Origin: Candidatus Woesearchaeota archaeon
Lineage (GTDB): Archaea > Nanobdellota > Nanobdellia > Woesearchaeales > 21-14-0-10-32-9
Reading direction: 5' to 3'
NCBI GenBank assembly: GCA_003562145.1
Contig: PWWA01000080.1
Coordinates: 1-6,821 of the forward strand
DNA: 6,821 bases
The position numbers were made by a program, and so were the translations under genes. The notes beneath the pieces are model-generated. The model was given only the letters and a program-made list of their open reading frames with translations, searched no databases and had not been told where the DNA came from. Shown here one piece after another: positions 1 to 5,183 of the stretch. Within the stretch, counting starts at the first letter, position 1; every line of letters starts with the position of its first letter.

Positions 1-151
1 AAAAGCTGAAGCGAAAAAAGAAGAGACTGAAAAAATAGAAACAAAAAAAGTTGCTGAGAAAAAAGAATCTGAGGCAAAGCCCAAACCAAAAAAGAAGGCA
101 GCGCCAAAAAAAGAAGGATTAACAAATAAAAAGCCTGAGGACAAAAAATGA
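1..151 (+). CDS. rpl22: Ribosomal protein uL22, C-terminal tail only (5' end outside window)
   Basis: Only the last 49 codons are present; the reading frame starts at base 2 and ends with TGA at 149-151. The visible residues are almost entirely Lys, Glu, Ala and Pro (for example KPKPKKKAAPKK near the end), a low-complexity charged tail with no globular domain. Nothing in these residues identifies the protein. The uL22 assignment is inferred from position, because archaeal clusters place uL22 immediately before uS3. uL22 lines the peptide exit tunnel of the large subunit, and a disordered C-terminal tail of this kind would lie outside its folded core. The stop overlaps the uS3 start in an ATGA, which suggests coupled translation. 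The alternative is some other tail-bearing protein inserted upstream of uS3, which is less likely. Confidence 0.7.
   Translation, partial: KAEAKKEETEKIETKKVAEKKESEAKPKPKKKAAPKKEGLTNKKPEDKK
136..140 (+). promoter_or_regulatory. Shine-Dalgarno-like site for uS3
   Basis: TGAGG lies 7 bases before the uS3 ATG, inside the last codons of uL22. It supports the ATG at 148 as the start and could work together with the ATGA overlap. Confidence 0.45.
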
Positions 152-903
152 TTGAAAGGAAATTCGTAGCGCAAAACATCAGGGAACTAGAAATAAAAGA
201 ATACTTATACAAAGAACTCGGAAAAGTAGGCTTAAGCAACGTAAAACTACAAAAAACCCCGCTAGGAGAAAAAATATTGGTGAGCGCATCAAGACCAGGC
301 CTAGTCGTAGGCAAAGGCGGCGCAAACATAGCAAGGCTCACAAGTGAACTAAAAGAAAAATTCAAGCTCGACAACCCACAAATAGAAATCGAGGAAGTAA
401 CAGACCCAAGGGGCAACGCCGCGATAACCGCAGAAGTAATAGCAAACAGCCTTGAAAGATACGGACCAGTCCGATTCAAAGGCATCGGCCACAAAGCCCT
501 AAGCACAATCATGGACTCCGGTGCGCACGGAGTAGAAATACTGATATCAGGAAAAATCCCGAGTGCAAGAGCCAAGACGTGGAGGTTCTACCAAGGCTAC
601 CTCAAGAAATGCGGCGACATAAGCATAGCCGGCGTTGACAAATCCAAACAAGTCGCAAAACTCAAATCAGGCGTGGTCGGAATACAAGTCAACGTAATGC
701 CCGTAACCACAAGCCTCCCGGACAAGGTAACTTTCAAGTCAGAAGAGCAAGTCAAGCAAGAAGAGGAAGAAGCAGCAAAGCGCGAACAAGAAAAAAAAAC
801 GGCAGAGGAAAAGAGGCCCGCAAAGAAAAAAACTGCTAGGAAAGCCGCAAAGAAAAAAACCGCGAAGAAAAAGGCAGCCAAGAAGCAAGCCAAGAAAGAA
901 TGA
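148..903 (+). CDS. rps3: Small-subunit ribosomal protein uS3
   Basis: uS3 sits at the head of the 30S subunit near the mRNA entry channel. The 251-residue product has a type 2 KH domain in its first ~85 residues, with the RNA-binding GKGG loop at residues 55-58 (context GLVVGKGGANI). The uS3 C-terminal domain follows, with recognisable stretches RGNAAITAEVIANSLE (88-103) and SGAHGVEILISGKIPSARAKTWRF (within 124-147). The folded part ends near residue 197. Residues 198-251 form an added tail, first acidic (EEEEAA) and then strongly basic, made of Ala/Lys repeats. Archaeal uS3 commonly has a variable C-terminus, so the family call is secure. The ATG at 148 is chosen because it overlaps the previous stop, has a TGAGG upstream and gives a normal N-terminus. 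The next gene starts 9 bases after the stop. Confidence 0.98.
   Translation: MIERKFVAQNIRELEIKEYLYKELGKVGLSNVKLQKTPLGEKILVSASRPGLVVGKGGANIARLTSELKEKFKLDNPQIEIEEVTDPRGNAAITAEVIANSLERYGPVRFKGIGHKALSTIMDSGAHGVEILISGKIPSARAKTWRFYQGYLKKCGDISIAGVDKSKQVAKLKSGVVGIQVNVMPVTTSLPDKVTFKSEEQVKQEEEEAAKREQEKKTAEEKRPAKKKTARKAAKKKTAKKKAAKKQAKKE
820..900 (+). repeat. Three tandem 27-bp units encoding a basic Ala/Lys repeat in the uS3 tail
   Basis: Units at 820-846, 847-873 and 874-900 are in frame and encode AKKKTARKA, AKKKTAKKK and AAKKQAKKE. Units 1 and 2 share their first 14 bases exactly (gcaaagaaaaaaac); unit 3 is diverged. The array ends directly at the stop codon. It resembles the basic tails of H1-like proteins in composition only. 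An origin by internal duplication followed by drift is an inference. Confidence 0.75.
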
Positions 904-906
904 TGA
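901..906 (+). other. Tandem in-frame stop codons after uS3
   Basis: TGA TGA follows the last uS3 codon in the same frame, so readthrough of the first stop would end one codon later. Similar doubled stops follow uL6 (TAA TAA, 5176-5181), eL32 (TGA TAG, 5760-5765) and uL18 (TGA TAA, 6800-6805). Confidence 0.6.
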
Positions 907-912
907 TTAACA

Positions 913-1137
913 ATGAAGATCAAAGAAATAAGAAAGCTTAAGGACCAGGAATTCGAAAAAAAGGCGTTCGAGCTAAAAGCAGAGTTATCCAAGCTCCAAG
1001 GACAAGCCGCGACAAGCACGCCGCCAAAGAACCCTGGGCAGATAAGGCAGATTAAAAGGACACTGGCAAAAATGCTCACAGTCCAAAGAGAAAAAGAGCT
1101 TGGAATAACACAGAAAAACAAGGAGGAGAAGAACTAA
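913..1137 (+). CDS. rpl29: Large-subunit ribosomal protein uL29
   Basis: The product is a 74-residue, mostly helical protein. uL29 is a small two-helix hairpin near the polypeptide exit of the large subunit and contributes to the docking site for exit-tunnel factors. The N-terminal helix begins MKIKEIRKLKDQEFEKK, and the family-typical second helix is seen in NPGQIRQIKRTLAKMLTVQR (residues 40-59). Length is normal for archaea. The start is the first ATG after the uS3 stop (9-base gap); no good Shine-Dalgarno sequence is visible, so translation may depend on reinitiation from uS3. Its last codons carry AGGAGGAG, which may serve the next gene. Confidence 0.96.
   Translation: MKIKEIRKLKDQEFEKKAFELKAELSKLQGQAATSTPPKNPGQIRQIKRTLAKMLTVQREKELGITQKNKEEKN
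1121..1128 (+). promoter_or_regulatory. AGGAGGAG Shine-Dalgarno candidate for aIF1
   Basis: A strong anti-16S complement sits inside the 3' end of uL29. Its GGAGG core ends 14 bases before the aIF1 ATG at 1141, longer than the usual spacing. It also encodes Lys-Glu-Glu-Lys, so its ribosome-binding role is uncertain. Confidence 0.4.
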
Positions 1138-1140
1138 AAC

Positions 1141-1443
1141 ATGCCGGAAGTAGACCCGATAACAGGCTTGCCTAAAGAACTGGGCGTATGGGAAAACATT
1201 GCTAGGGAAGGACAAAAAATTAAGGTGGTCCTCGAAAAAAAGAAGTTTGGCAAAAAATACACAGTTGTTAAAGGCATAAACCAGCACGAAGTCAACATCA
1301 AGGAAATCGCTAGGAAGCTCAAGAGCAAGTTCGCATGCGGTGGTACCGCGAAAGACGGGCTTGTCGAACTGCAGGGCGACCACACGCGCGAAATAAAAAG
1401 GGAGCTCGTAAAGCTCGGGTTCCCCCCGGACTCAATAGAATGA
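1141..1443 (+). CDS. eif1: Translation initiation factor aIF1 (SUI1/eIF1 family)
   Basis: aIF1 binds the small subunit near the P site and enforces correct start-codon selection during initiation. The 100-residue product has a short N-terminal segment followed by a SUI1 domain at about residues 25-98. The conserved core is seen in KKYTVVKGI (38-46) and in KSKFACGGTAKDGLVELQGDH (within 61-81), which matches the Cys-Gly-Gly-Thr and ELQGDH hallmarks of the family. The start at 1141 is the only Met near the expected N-terminus and lies 3 bases after the uL29 stop. The gene occupies its usual archaeal place between uL29 and the RNase P gene. Its TGA overlaps the next ATG. Confidence 0.96.
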   Translation: MPEVDPITGLPKELGVWENIAREGQKIKVVLEKKKFGKKYTVVKGINQHEVNIKEIARKLKSKFACGGTAKDGLVELQGDHTREIKRELVKLGFPPDSIE

Positions 1444-1685
1444 ACGAATACCAGGATGAATACATAGGGAAAAACATTGAGATAAAAAAAGCGGGGAACA
1501 AGGAAATAATTGGATTGAAAGGAAAAATAGTTGACGAAACAATGCACACATTCAAGGTCAAAGTTGACAAGAAAACAAAGACAATACTAAAAAAAAACAA
1601 CACATTCATGATAAACAACAATGAAATCGAAGGAAACAAAATCATAAAGAGACCGGAAGACAGGATAAAAATCAAGGGAAGGTAA
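1440..1685 (+). CDS. rnp1: Ribonuclease P protein component 1 (Rnp1, p29/Pop4 family)
   Basis: Rnp1 is a protein cofactor of archaeal RNase P, the ribozyme that removes 5' leaders from precursor tRNA. The 81-residue product fits an Sm-like beta-barrel: an N-terminal YIGKNIEI strand (8-15), the conserved LKGKIVDETMHTFKV (26-40), and the diagnostic RPEDRIKIKG near the C-terminus (71-80). The frame is also open upstream to an ATG at 1335, but those 35 extra residues lie entirely over aIF1 and match nothing in the family. The ATG at 1440 is therefore chosen; it forms an ATGA overlap with the aIF1 stop. The protein is slightly short for the family, with a compact loop between strands. A run of nine A at 1589-1597 lies inside the gene. 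Confidence 0.93.
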   Translation: MNEYQDEYIGKNIEIKKAGNKEIIGLKGKIVDETMHTFKVKVDKKTKTILKKNNTFMINNNEIEGNKIIKRPEDRIKIKGR

Positions 1686-1688
1686 AAA

Positions 1689-1961
1689 ATGTCGACAAAA
1701 CAACCATTAACCGTACGCGGAAGGAAATTCACAGGGATAGTCGTAAGCGACAGGATGAGCAAGACCGTCACGGTGTCCTGGGAAAGAAAGAAGTACATCC
1801 CAAAGTACGAAAGGTACGAGAAGAGAAGAAGCAAAGCCAAGGCTCATAACCCTGAAAGCATAAACGCGGAAACAGGGGACTTAGTCGAAATAGAGGAGAC
1901 AAGGCCGATAAGCAAGACAAAGCACTTCATAATAACAAAGATTGTAAAGAAAAAAAGCTGA
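1689..1961 (+). CDS. rps17: Small-subunit ribosomal protein uS17, short cysteine-free form
   Basis: uS17 is a primary 16S rRNA-binding protein with an OB fold. The 90-residue product shows VRGRKFTGIVVSDRMSKTVTV at its start (about 9-29), the archaeal-style PKYERYEKRRSKAKAHNP (38-55), and the family signature GDLVEIEETRPISKTK (63-78). It is shorter than typical archaeal homologues because the N-terminal segment carrying a Cys-x4-Cys-Pro-Phe-His-Gly motif is absent. The Cys that usually follows HNP and the Cys of ECRP-type signatures are replaced by Ser and Thr, so the protein contains no cysteine. The start cannot be moved upstream, because the Rnp1 TAA at 1683-1685 is in the same frame, two codons before this ATG. 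Confidence 0.96.
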   Translation: MSTKQPLTVRGRKFTGIVVSDRMSKTVTVSWERKKYIPKYERYEKRRSKAKAHNPESINAETGDLVEIEETRPISKTKHFIITKIVKKKS

Positions 1962-1967
1962 GTGAAA

Positions 1968-2369
1968 ATGAAAAGCATAAGCGCATCAATACCGAAATGC
2001 CTGCCGCACGGCGCACTAGTAGAAACATGTGATAACAGCGGCGCAAAAGTAATCAGGATATTCGGCGTTAAAGGCCACAAGACCGTGAAAGGACAGATGC
2101 CAAGCGCAAGAATAGGTGACATGGTAAAAGCATCAGTGATTAAGGGAAGGCCTGACATGAGAAAAACCGTTGTCCTCGCAGTCATCGTAAGGCAAAAAAA
2201 AGAATACACGCGCCCAGATGGCACAAGAGTTAAGTTCGAAGACAACTCAGCCGTAGTCGTAAAAGACGACAAGGGAAACCCGAAAGGGACGATTTTGAAA
2301 GGCCCAGTCGCTAAAGAAGCATGCGAGAGATGGCCAGGAATAGCAAAGATATCAAGCATGATAGTATGA
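1968..2369 (+). CDS. rpl14: Large-subunit ribosomal protein uL14
   Basis: uL14 is a beta-barrel protein at the subunit interface, taking part in bridges to 16S rRNA. From the ATG at 1968 the product has 133 residues. Family hallmarks are CDNSGAKVIRIFGVKG (21-36), RIGDMVKASVIKGRPDMRK (48-66), AVIVRQKKEYTRPDGT (71-86) and RVKFEDNSAVVV (87-98), ending with GPVAKEACERWPGIAKISS. An alternative GTG start at 1962 directly abuts the uS17 stop and would add only Met-Lys. The ATG is preferred as the commoner start codon, but immediate reinitiation at the GTG cannot be excluded. No clear Shine-Dalgarno sequence is seen. Confidence 0.97.
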   Translation: MKSISASIPKCLPHGALVETCDNSGAKVIRIFGVKGHKTVKGQMPSARIGDMVKASVIKGRPDMRKTVVLAVIVRQKKEYTRPDGTRVKFEDNSAVVVKDDKGNPKGTILKGPVAKEACERWPGIAKISSMIV

Positions 2370-2371
2370 GG
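2368..2371 (+). promoter_or_regulatory. Shine-Dalgarno-like GAGG for uL24
   Basis: GAGG (within TGAGG) overlaps the uL14 stop and lies 5 bases before the uL24 ATG at 2377. The spacing is normal and supports that start. Confidence 0.5.
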
Positions 2372-2376
2372 AAAAA

Positions 2377-2781
2377 ATGAAATCAGAATTTTCAAGGACG
2401 TGGAAAAGCAGCACGCAGCCAAGAAAGCAAAGGAAATACGCGCATAAAGCCCCGCTGCACATCAAGAGCAAGTTCCTAAACACGAACCTTTCAAAGGCGC
2501 TAAGACAGAAACACGGGAAGAGAAGCATCCGCCTAAGAACAGGGGACAAGGTAAGAATCCTCAGAGGCACCAATAAGGGCAAGGAAGGAAAAATCGATGA
2601 AGTCAACGTCAAGCAAGCAAAAGTTTACGTGTCAGGGATAGAGAAAACCAAGAAGGACGGCTCAAAAATAAGGCTTCCGCTAAAACCCTCAAACCTCCAA
2701 ATAGTGGAACTAAAAATTGACGATAAGAAAAGGAAGCAGAAACTGCTAACCAAAGACAAAGAGGAAAAGAAAAATGGTTAA
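2377..2781 (+). CDS. rpl24: Large-subunit ribosomal protein uL24
   Basis: uL24 is an assembly-initiating 23S rRNA-binding protein located near the tunnel exit. The 134-residue product has the archaeal/eukaryotic N-terminal region with TQPRKQRKYAHKAPLH (13-28), then LSKALRQKHGKRS (38-50). A KOW motif is at about residues 54-80 (RTGDKVRILRGTNKGKEGKI), and the family-typical PLKPSNLQIVEL follows at 101-112. The last ~20 residues are a lysine-rich tail. The ATG at 2377 follows the uL14 stop by 7 bases with GAGG upstream. The 3' end overlaps the start of eS4 by 8 bases. Confidence 0.97.
   Translation: MKSEFSRTWKSSTQPRKQRKYAHKAPLHIKSKFLNTNLSKALRQKHGKRSIRLRTGDKVRILRGTNKGKEGKIDEVNVKQAKVYVSGIEKTKKDGSKIRLPLKPSNLQIVELKIDDKKRKQKLLTKDKEEKKNG
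2761..2764 (+). promoter_or_regulatory. Shine-Dalgarno-like GAGG for eS4
   Basis: GAGG lies inside the uL24 tail, 9 bases before the eS4 ATG at 2774. It supports that start despite the 8-base overlap with uL24. Confidence 0.45.
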
Positions 2782-3475
2782 GAACCACATGAAAAGGCTC
2801 AAAGCCCCCAGGACTTGGAGAATACTACGGAAATCATCTGTTTTCGTAACAAGGCCCAGCCCAGGCGGCCACCAAAAAGAGCTAGCAGTTGCACTAAACA
2901 CTTTCCTTAAGGAAAATGCGAAGGTAACAAATACCACGAAAGAAACAAAATACGCACTCACAAAGCAAATCGTCCTCGTAAACGGCAAGAGGAAAAGGGA
3001 TTACAAGCACCAAGCAGGATTCCTCGACGTAGTAAGCCTTCCAAGCAGTGACAAGCACTTCTTGGTTGTCTTAGACAGGAAGGGAAAGCTAGTCGCGAAG
3101 CCCATAAACAAAGGAGAGTCTGGCAAAACCATGTCAAGAATAAACAACAAGACACCTGTCAAGAACAAGAAAATACAGCTAAACTTGCTGAACGGCGTAA
3201 ACATATTAGTGGATGAAAAACAAGCCAAAGAATACGCTACCGGAGACACATTAGTGCTTAGCGTGCCGGGCAATAAGATAGAGAAGCACGTCAAGCTGGA
3301 AAAAGATAGCAAGGCAGTAGTATTCCTAGGCAAGCACTCAGGGAGCCACGGAGAAATAAAGAATATAGCTGAAGACACAATCACAATCAAGACCGGCAAC
3401 GAAACATTCGAGACAAAAAAAGGATACGTCCTCGTAACAGGGAAGGACAAGCCGGAAATTAATATTCAAGCATGA
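2774..3475 (+). CDS. rps4e: Small-subunit ribosomal protein eS4
   Basis: eS4 occurs in Archaea and Eukarya only and binds 16S rRNA in the small-subunit body. The 233-residue product has the expected order of parts. The RS4 N-terminal segment begins MVKNHMKRLKAPRTW and includes TRPSPGGH (26-33). An S4-like RNA-binding domain follows at about 43-90 (KQIVLVNGKRKRDYKHQAGF). The central S4e domain lies at about 95-165, with the LNLLNGVNILV strand pair. A C-terminal KOW-type barrel starts near 180 (FLGKHSGSHGEIKNI). Length is normal for archaea. The ATG is in a different frame from uL24 and overlaps it by 8 bases. The stop overlaps the uL5 start in ATGA. Confidence 0.98.
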   Translation: MVKNHMKRLKAPRTWRILRKSSVFVTRPSPGGHQKELAVALNTFLKENAKVTNTTKETKYALTKQIVLVNGKRKRDYKHQAGFLDVVSLPSSDKHFLVVLDRKGKLVAKPINKGESGKTMSRINNKTPVKNKKIQLNLLNGVNILVDEKQAKEYATGDTLVLSVPGNKIEKHVKLEKDSKAVVFLGKHSGSHGEIKNIAEDTITIKTGNETFETKKGYVLVTGKDKPEINIQA

Positions 3476-3996
3476 TCAAAATGAGCGATAAAATGAAGGA
3501 AATCCGGGTTGAGAAAATAACGCTTAACGTAGGCGCTGGCAAAGACCAGAAACTACTAGAAAAAGGAATTAAACTAATCAAGAACCTCACAGGAGTAGAG
3601 CCTGTAAAGACAGTTACGCAGAAAAGAATTCAGGGCTGGGGCTTAAGGCCTGGCCTCCCAATAGGGGTGAAGCTCACGCTTCGCGGCAAGCAAGCTGATG
3701 AAATGATAAAGCGAGTGCTTTACGCCAAGGAAAACCGGCTAAACGAATCATGCTTCGACGACCATGGCAACATAAGCTTTGGATTGCCGGAATACGTAGA
3801 TATCAAGGACGCGAAATACGACACAGAAATCGGGATGATGGGCTTGCAGGTAAGCATAACGCTGGCAAGGCCTGGGTTCCGCGTGAAGCACAGGAAGGTT
3901 AGGAATGCGCATATCCCTGCAAGGCACCAGATAAAGCAAGAGCAAGCAATCAAATATATGAAAGAAAAATACTCTGTAGCAGTAGGTGAAGAATAA
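3472..3996 (+). CDS. rpl5: Large-subunit ribosomal protein uL5
   Basis: uL5 binds 5S rRNA and contacts P-site tRNA and the 30S head. The 174-residue product shows VEKITLNVGAGKDQKLLEK (13-31), LTGVEPVKTVTQKRI (39-53), then RPGLPIGVKLTLRGKQA (59-75) and FDDHGNISFGLPEYVDI (95-111). Near the C-terminus are the typical DTEIGMMGLQVSITLARPGF (117-136) and IPARHQI (148-154). Three ATGs occur close together (3472, 3481, 3493). The first is chosen because it forms an ATGA overlap with the eS4 stop; the other two would still leave an acceptable uL5. The product is in the usual archaeal size range. Confidence 0.97.
   Translation: MIKMSDKMKEIRVEKITLNVGAGKDQKLLEKGIKLIKNLTGVEPVKTVTQKRIQGWGLRPGLPIGVKLTLRGKQADEMIKRVLYAKENRLNESCFDDHGNISFGLPEYVDIKDAKYDTEIGMMGLQVSITLARPGFRVKHRKVRNAHIPARHQIKQEQAIKYMKEKYSVAVGEE
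3984..3989 (+). promoter_or_regulatory. Shine-Dalgarno-like AGGTGA for uS14
   Basis: AGGTGA lies in the last codons of uL5, 10 bases before the uS14 ATG at 4000. It is compatible with ribosome binding at the upstream (long) uS14 start. Confidence 0.45.
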
Positions 3997-3999
3997 AAA

Positions 4000-4230
4000 A
4001 TGGTAACTTCAAATCATACAAAGCTATTAAAGCAATTGAGCGGGAAGCCTGGGAAGCTCGAGAAGTACAAAAAACACAACGTTCCCAAGAAGCGAAAGCA
4101 AGGCGAGGTAGTGCATACTTGTAGGCGATGCGGCAGGACAGGAGCCCACATATCAAAGTACGGGCTAAAGCTATGCAGGCACTGCTTCAGGGAAAAAGCG
4201 CCGGAGCTCGGCTTTAAGAAATACATGTAA
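4000..4230 (+). CDS. rps14: Small-subunit ribosomal protein uS14, zinc-binding, N-terminally extended
   Basis: uS14 sits in the 30S head. The 76-residue product carries the zinc ribbon of the C+ form, Cys41-x2-Cys44 and Cys59-x2-Cys62 (CRRCG and CRHCF), followed by the family ending [10 protein letters not shown]. Many archaeal homologues are about 50-57 residues, so some 20 residues are extra at the N-terminus, with the sequence [18 protein letters not shown]. There is no later ATG before the zinc ribbon. The start at 4000 lies 3 bases after the uL5 stop with AGGTGA upstream, so the extension is probably translated. A shorter product would need a rare start such as the TTG at 4036 or the GTG at 4111. 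Confidence 0.96.
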   Translation: MVTSNHTKLLKQLSGKPGKLEKYKKHNVPKKRKQGEVVHTCRRCGRTGAHISKYGLKLCRHCFREKAPELGFKKYM

Positions 4231-4231
4231 C

Positions 4232-4237
4232 AGGAGG
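4232..4237 (+). promoter_or_regulatory. Strong Shine-Dalgarno site AGGAGG for uS8
   Basis: AGGAGG sits in the 13-base gap between uS14 and uS8, 6 bases before the uS8 ATG. It is the clearest ribosome binding site in the window, and this is the longest intergenic gap. uS8 therefore has a strong independent initiation site and no overlap with the gene before it. Confidence 0.8.
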
Positions 4238-4243
4238 AAAAAA

Positions 4244-4639
4244 ATGTCGTTGAACGATCCACTGGCAAACGTGCTAAGCCACATATATAATTATGAAAAG
4301 CTTGGAAAAAAAGAATTGGTCACGGCCAATAACTCCAAGGTAATAAAGGAAGTGCTGAGGATAATGCAGGAAGAAGGATTCATCGGCTCATACGAGGAAT
4401 TAGATCATGGAAAGGGCGGCAAGTCGCTTAAGGTACACTTAATAGGCAGCCTGAACAAGTGCGGCGCGGTAAAGCCAAGGTTCAAGGTCAAGATAAGTGA
4501 TTACGAGAAATACGAGAAAAGATACTTGCCCGCAATGGACTTCGGGGTGCTAATAGTTTCAACGAGCAAAGGAATTAAGACGAATACTCAAGCAAAAAAA
4601 GAAAACCTGGGAGGGTCACTGATAAGTTACGCTTACTGA
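4244..4639 (+). CDS. rps8: Small-subunit ribosomal protein uS8
   Basis: uS8 binds the central domain of 16S rRNA and organises early 30S assembly. In bacteria it also represses the spc operon; whether that holds here cannot be seen. The 131-residue product begins MSLNDPLANVLSHIYNYEK, with the conserved DPLAN helix. It continues with VIKEVLRIMQEEGFIGSYEE (33-52) and FKVKISDYEKYEKRYLPAMD (80-99). It ends with the archaeal signature DFGVLIVSTSKGIKT (99-113) and NLGGSLISYAY. Length matches archaeal homologues. The start is fixed by the AGGAGG six bases upstream. Confidence 0.98.
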   Translation: MSLNDPLANVLSHIYNYEKLGKKELVTANNSKVIKEVLRIMQEEGFIGSYEELDHGKGGKSLKVHLIGSLNKCGAVKPRFKVKISDYEKYEKRYLPAMDFGVLIVSTSKGIKTNTQAKKENLGGSLISYAY

Positions 4640-4641
4640 AA

Positions 4642-5178
4642 ATGGAAGACAATATAACCGCACCGGAAAACTGCACAATCACACAAGAAAAAATCTTTGT
4701 GTTAGCCAAAGGCCCAAGAGGCGAGCTGAAAAGAAAGCTTACTGATAAAAAAGTAATTGTGAAGCAGGAAGGCCAAGAAGTAAAGTTGGCTTACCCTGGT
4801 GAAACAAAGAAGGCTAAAAGGCTTTTGAACACTAACAAAGCACATATCAAGAACATGTTAAAAGGTGTTAACGAAGGATTCACGTATAAGCTAAAGATTT
4901 GCTCGGGCCACTTCCCGATGAACGTCACGCTAAAAAACAACGTATTGGAAGTTAAGAACTTCATCGGGGAAAAAGTGCCGAGGGCACTTAAAATAAACAG
5001 CGAAGCAAAAGTCAACGTTTCAGGCGACGAGATAACTGTTGAGGCAACAAGCAAGGAAGTCGCCGGCCAAGTCGCGGCGAGCATAGAAAAGCTTACGTTC
5101 AGGCCTGGGTTCGACAAGAGAATATTCCAGGACGGCATATACATAACGGAGAAAGCAGGCAAAAAAATAATCCACTAA
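4642..5178 (+). CDS. rpl6: Large-subunit ribosomal protein uL6
   Basis: uL6 lies near the factor-binding (sarcin-ricin) region of the large subunit. The 178-residue product has the usual two tandem alpha/beta domains. The first contains LAKGPRGELKRKL (21-33). The archaeal-type linker shows NKAHIKNMLKGVNEGFTYKL (65-84) followed by HFPMNV (90-95). The second contains VKNFIGEKVPRALKI (104-118) and ends with DKRIFQDGIYITEKAG (158-173). Length is normal. The start lies 2 bases after the uS8 stop without a visible Shine-Dalgarno sequence, so initiation probably depends on uS8 translation. A tandem TAA TAA ends it. Confidence 0.98.
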   Translation: MEDNITAPENCTITQEKIFVLAKGPRGELKRKLTDKKVIVKQEGQEVKLAYPGETKKAKRLLNTNKAHIKNMLKGVNEGFTYKLKICSGHFPMNVTLKNNVLEVKNFIGEKVPRALKINSEAKVNVSGDEITVEATSKEVAGQVAASIEKLTFRPGFDKRIFQDGIYITEKAGKKIIH

Positions 5179-5183
5179 TAAAA

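Noticed and set aside
597..1121. 174-codon open frame on the minus strand over uS3 and uL29
   Set aside because: It runs antisense to two secure ribosomal genes, has a low-complexity Phe/Ala/Ser product, and no ribosome binding site or family motif was seen.
1335..1439. 35-codon upstream extension of Rnp1 from an ATG at 1335
   Set aside because: It lies wholly over the conserved C-terminal half of aIF1 in another frame, encodes Arg/Ala-rich residues without family similarity, and the ATG at 1440 gives the expected N-terminus and an ATGA overlap.
1683..1691. Rnp1-uS17 fusion by readthrough, since both genes are in the same frame
   Set aside because: A TAA separates them and uS17 has its own ATG with GGAAGG-like sequence upstream. 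Nothing indicates recoding.
1319..1840. 173-codon minus-strand frame that looks like a hydrophobic membrane protein
   Set aside because: The hydrophobicity comes from reverse-reading Lys- and Ile-rich codons of Rnp1 and uS17. It spans three conserved + strand genes.
4283..4294. TATA-like stretch (atatataatta) that could be an archaeal promoter
   Set aside because: It lies inside the conserved N-terminal region of uS8 and encodes His-Ile-Tyr-Asn-Tyr of the family. No BRE-like element or gene start is in the right place downstream.
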